Source: Actinomycetota bacterium
GTDB lineage: Bacteria; Actinomycetota; Acidimicrobiia; Acidimicrobiales; JAMCPL01
Reading direction: 5' to 3'
Assembly (NCBI GenBank): GCA_023379725.1
Contig: JAMCPC010000054.1
Coordinates: 1 to 6,685, forward strand
DNA length: 6,685 bases
The notes under the pieces are model-generated. The model saw nothing but the letters and a program-made list of their open reading frames with translations. It was not told the DNA's origin and ran no database searches. The position numbers were made by a program, and so were the translations under genes. Positions 5,572-6,685 of the stretch are shown here, in pieces. How positions within the stretch are numbered: the first letter of the stretch is position 1; each line of letters opens with the position of its first letter.

Positions 5572-5651
5572 ATTGTCTAATGCTAACCGCAAGGTCGGCA
5601 TGATGTCAGATACGAGCCCCGTGGAGGAAAAGAAACTACTGGATAATGATA

Positions 5652-5699
5652 GCGCTGGCTGGTACTCCATGACAATCTGTCATTGTTACCAGCCAGCGC
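5652..5699. terminator. Nested hairpin between convergent genes, bidirectional terminator candidate
   Basis: GCGCTGGCTGGTA (5652-5664) and TACCAGCCAGCGC (5687-5699) form a perfect 13-bp stem. The 22-base loop contains a second stem, ATGACA (5669-5674) with TGTCAT (5678-5683). It lies between the thioesterase stop (5501) and the stop of the minus-strand membrane gene (5728), where a two-way terminator is expected. T-runs are poor on both sides, so termination may need a factor, or the stem may mainly protect RNA ends. Confidence 0.65.
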
Positions 5700-5727
5700 C
5701 TTTAGAATCAGGCCAATGTTAGTCTGC

Positions 5728-6360
5728 CTATACTGTCTCCTCTTTCTTGGCAGCATCACTCTCTTCAATGAAGAGCAATGAGTCATCAGTTGTCTCTCGC
5801 ATGTGCCAGATACCTAACGGCACAAGAATTACTAATAATATAAACGCTACGATATATGCTATGATTGAACCTATCAGAGCAAACTGGCCAATTTGCCAAA
5901 AACCGTAAGCTTCAAGAAGCATTGACCTGAGCGTCGTTCCTTGAAATACTGTCTGTACAGTTGCTTCTGCCTTGGTATATGCAGCAGTTCCGGGCTTTAG
6001 ACTTCTAACGGCAGTAGAAAGCTGAGCATAGGTCTGTCCGTGACCAATTTCATTGAGATGGATTGCTATGAAATGGTTGGCATACGCCTTGGCCTGGGCA
6101 CCATTGGTCATCTCCTGTCCCGCATATTTCTCAATATACGGAATCATTGCTGGAGTAACCTCACCATGCGATGCAGCCATTGCGGCAGGCGTAAATGCTG
6201 ATTTAGGAGGAAAGAATATTTTTTGAGCTGCCAATTGATTGTGAACCTGACTGCTGGAGTAGCTATAACCCCATAGGGCAACAGAGCCTATGATAATCAG
6301 TAGAATTGCAAGTCCTACTCCTACGATTACCGATATCATGTCGAATGTTTTTCTTAGCAC
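5728..6360 (-). CDS. Conserved membrane protein of unknown function, two transmembrane helices
   Basis: I do not recognise a named family, though the central sequence resembles uncharacterised actinobacterial proteins of about 200 residues. A first membrane helix spans about residues 8-31 and a second about 160-183. Between them is a soluble domain of about 120 residues, likely outside the cell, with YAGQEMTNGAQAKAYA, HFIAIHLNEIG and a VFQGTTLRSMLLEAYGFW stretch leading into the second helix. The last 24 residues are acidic and end EESDAAKKEETV, likely cytoplasmic. The N-terminus MLRK is positive, consistent with an N-in, C-in topology. The start is GTG at 6358-6360, fixed by AAGGAGGT (6367-6374) six bases upstream. 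It lies 152 bp behind a putative symporter on the same strand; a role linked to transport or envelope is only a guess from that. Possible promoter and repeat sites lie upstream. Confidence 0.8.
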   Translation of the reverse strand: MLRKTFDMISVIVGVGLAILLIIIGSVALWGYSYSSSQVHNQLAAQKIFFPPKSAFTPAAMAASHGEVTPAMIPYIEKYAGQEMTNGAQAKAYANHFIAIHLNEIGHGQTYAQLSTAVRSLKPGTAAYTKAEATVQTVFQGTTLRSMLLEAYGFWQIGQFALIGSIIAYIVAFILLVILVPLGIWHMRETTDDSLLFIEESDAAKKEETV

Positions 6361-6366
6361 TTTCGT

Positions 6367-6374
6367 ACCTCCTT
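6367..6374 (-). promoter_or_regulatory. Strong Shine-Dalgarno AAGGAGGT setting a GTG start
   Basis: On the minus strand AAGGAGGT ends 6 bases before GTG (6358-6360). No ATG stands at good spacing, so the GTG start is well supported. Confidence 0.85.
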
Positions 6375-6407
6375 ATATGTTGTATTCTGTGCATACTTAT
6401 AGTGTGC

Positions 6408-6435
6408 ATAATACTTATTGTATTCTTGGTACAAA
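6408..6435 (-). promoter_or_regulatory. Putative promoter of the membrane-protein gene
   Basis: On the minus strand TATTAT (6408-6413) is a fair -10 box, with TTGTAC or the overlapping TTTGTA about 15-16 bases upstream as a weak -35. A direct repeat TGTGCATA on the plus strand (6388-6395 and 6403-6410, period 15) overlaps it. The -35 spacing is short, so this is tentative. Confidence 0.25.
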
Positions 6436-6439
6436 GAAT
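6422..6439. promoter_or_regulatory. Palindrome ATTCTT-N6-AAGAAT, operator candidate
   Basis: ATTCTT (6422-6427) and AAGAAT (6434-6439) are exact inverted repeats around six bases. The site overlaps the likely -35 region of the membrane-protein gene, as a dimeric repressor or activator site might. Confidence 0.35.
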
Positions 6440-6453
6440 GCGCTACGGTGAAA

Positions 6454-6508
6454 TTACCTATCAATACTCGGTGGTTACCGATAGGTGTTTACCGATAGTA
6501 TTACCAAT
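6454..6508. repeat. Four-copy TTACCNAT array upstream of the membrane-protein gene
   Basis: TTACCTAT (6454-6461), TTACCGAT (6475-6482), TTACCGAT (6489-6496) and TTACCAAT (6501-6508) share seven of eight positions, with start-to-start steps of 21, 14 and 12. The array fills the gap between the symporter stop and the promoter region of the next gene. A 7-bp inverted repeat, ACCTATC (6456-6462) with GATAGGT (6480-6486), uses parts of two copies and could fold as a hairpin after the symporter. Confidence 0.6.
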
Positions 6509-6512
6509 GAGA

Positions 6513-6683
6513 TTATTGCTTGTGAGTTAGCAGTATACTGATACCACTGCCTACAAACACAATGGCCAGATTGACGATTACGGCAGGCACGCCTATGTAC
6601 ATAGATAGATGATGGCCAAAGATTACGAATGGGTAGGTGGATGCGGCAAAGCGCACCTGTACCAGTAGGTATGTACCCCATGC
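6513..6683 (-). CDS. Sodium:solute symporter-like permease, C-terminal end (partial)
   Basis: An open frame enters from the right edge and stops at TAA (6513-6515), giving 56 residues. The fragment reads AWGTYLLVQVRFAASTYPFV, then IFGHHLSMYIGVPAVIVNLA and a hydrophobic helix ending in LLTHKQ. The pattern YPF.IFGH...YIGVPA...NLAI is like the last transmembrane segments of actinobacterial solute:sodium symporters, where the motif is often close to YPLHLFG...YAAL.ALVLNL. These carry organic acids, sugars or similar solutes into the cell with sodium. Substrate cannot be told from the tail, and another multi-pass carrier is possible. The competing minus-strand frame over the same bases (6475-6681) has no hydrophobic pattern and is taken as a shadow. 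Confidence 0.55.
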   Translation of the reverse strand, partial: AWGTYLLVQVRFAASTYPFVIFGHHLSMYIGVPAVIVNLAIVFVGSGISILLTHKQ

Positions 6684-6685
6684 CA

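Noticed and set aside
5573..5722. Small plus-strand frame (TTG 5573 or ATG 5600) with a weak GAGG upstream, reading MMSDTSPVEEKKLLDN at its ATG
   Set aside because: It passes straight through the strong convergent hairpin and ends in a Cys-rich tail with no resemblance; most likely chance, though about 40 residues is too short to exclude it.
6475..6681. Minus-strand 68-codon frame at the right edge
   Set aside because: The neighbouring frame (6513-6683) has the hydrophobic pattern of a symporter C-terminus and enters from outside the window; this one is its shadow.

Overview
The window looks like bacterial chromosome of actinobacterial affinity. The thioesterase, the SCP2-type thiolase and the 210-residue membrane protein with a conserved YAGQ / FQGxxLR core all resemble actinobacterial families. 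Base composition is moderate by eye, not the high GC of most actinomycetes, so a lower-GC lineage such as an acidimicrobial one is possible. This placement is inference from family resemblance only.

Layout, left to right. A plus-strand zinc-free MDR/quinone-oxidoreductase-like gene (67-1044) is followed by about 360 bases without a convincing gene (1045-1407). That gap holds three separate traces of mobile DNA: a 91-bp unit with 12-bp perfect terminal inverted repeats and a TTAG target duplication; a hairpin-plus-terminus that resembles the right end of an IS200/IS605 (TnpB-type) element; and a 33-bp imperfect second copy of the 3' end of gltX. gltX, for glutamyl-tRNA synthetase, lies on the minus strand (1408-2967) and has an unusual Ser/Gly-rich N-terminal extension if the longest reading is used.

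Divergent from gltX, across a 185-bp intergenic region with a good sigma-70-like promoter, is a two-gene plus-strand unit. It encodes an SCP2-type thiolase (3153-4487) and an acyl-CoA thioesterase-like double-hotdog protein (4506-5501), 18 bp apart. They probably act together on CoA thioesters (fatty-acid or side-chain breakdown). Both carry low-complexity inserts or tails that normal family members would not need.

A 226-bp convergent region (5502-5727) has short tandem repeats and a strong nested hairpin that can stop transcription from both sides. The remainder is minus strand: a conserved two-helix membrane protein of unknown function (5728-6360, GTG start with a strong Shine-Dalgarno), and upstream of it the C-terminal 56 residues of what looks like a sodium:solute symporter (6513-6683, cut by the window edge). 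The 152 bp between them hold four copies of TTACCNAT, a 6-6-6 palindrome and a putative promoter.

I do not see a clearly new multi-gene system. The best leads are the mobile-DNA relics downstream of gltX and the repeat array upstream of the unknown membrane protein.
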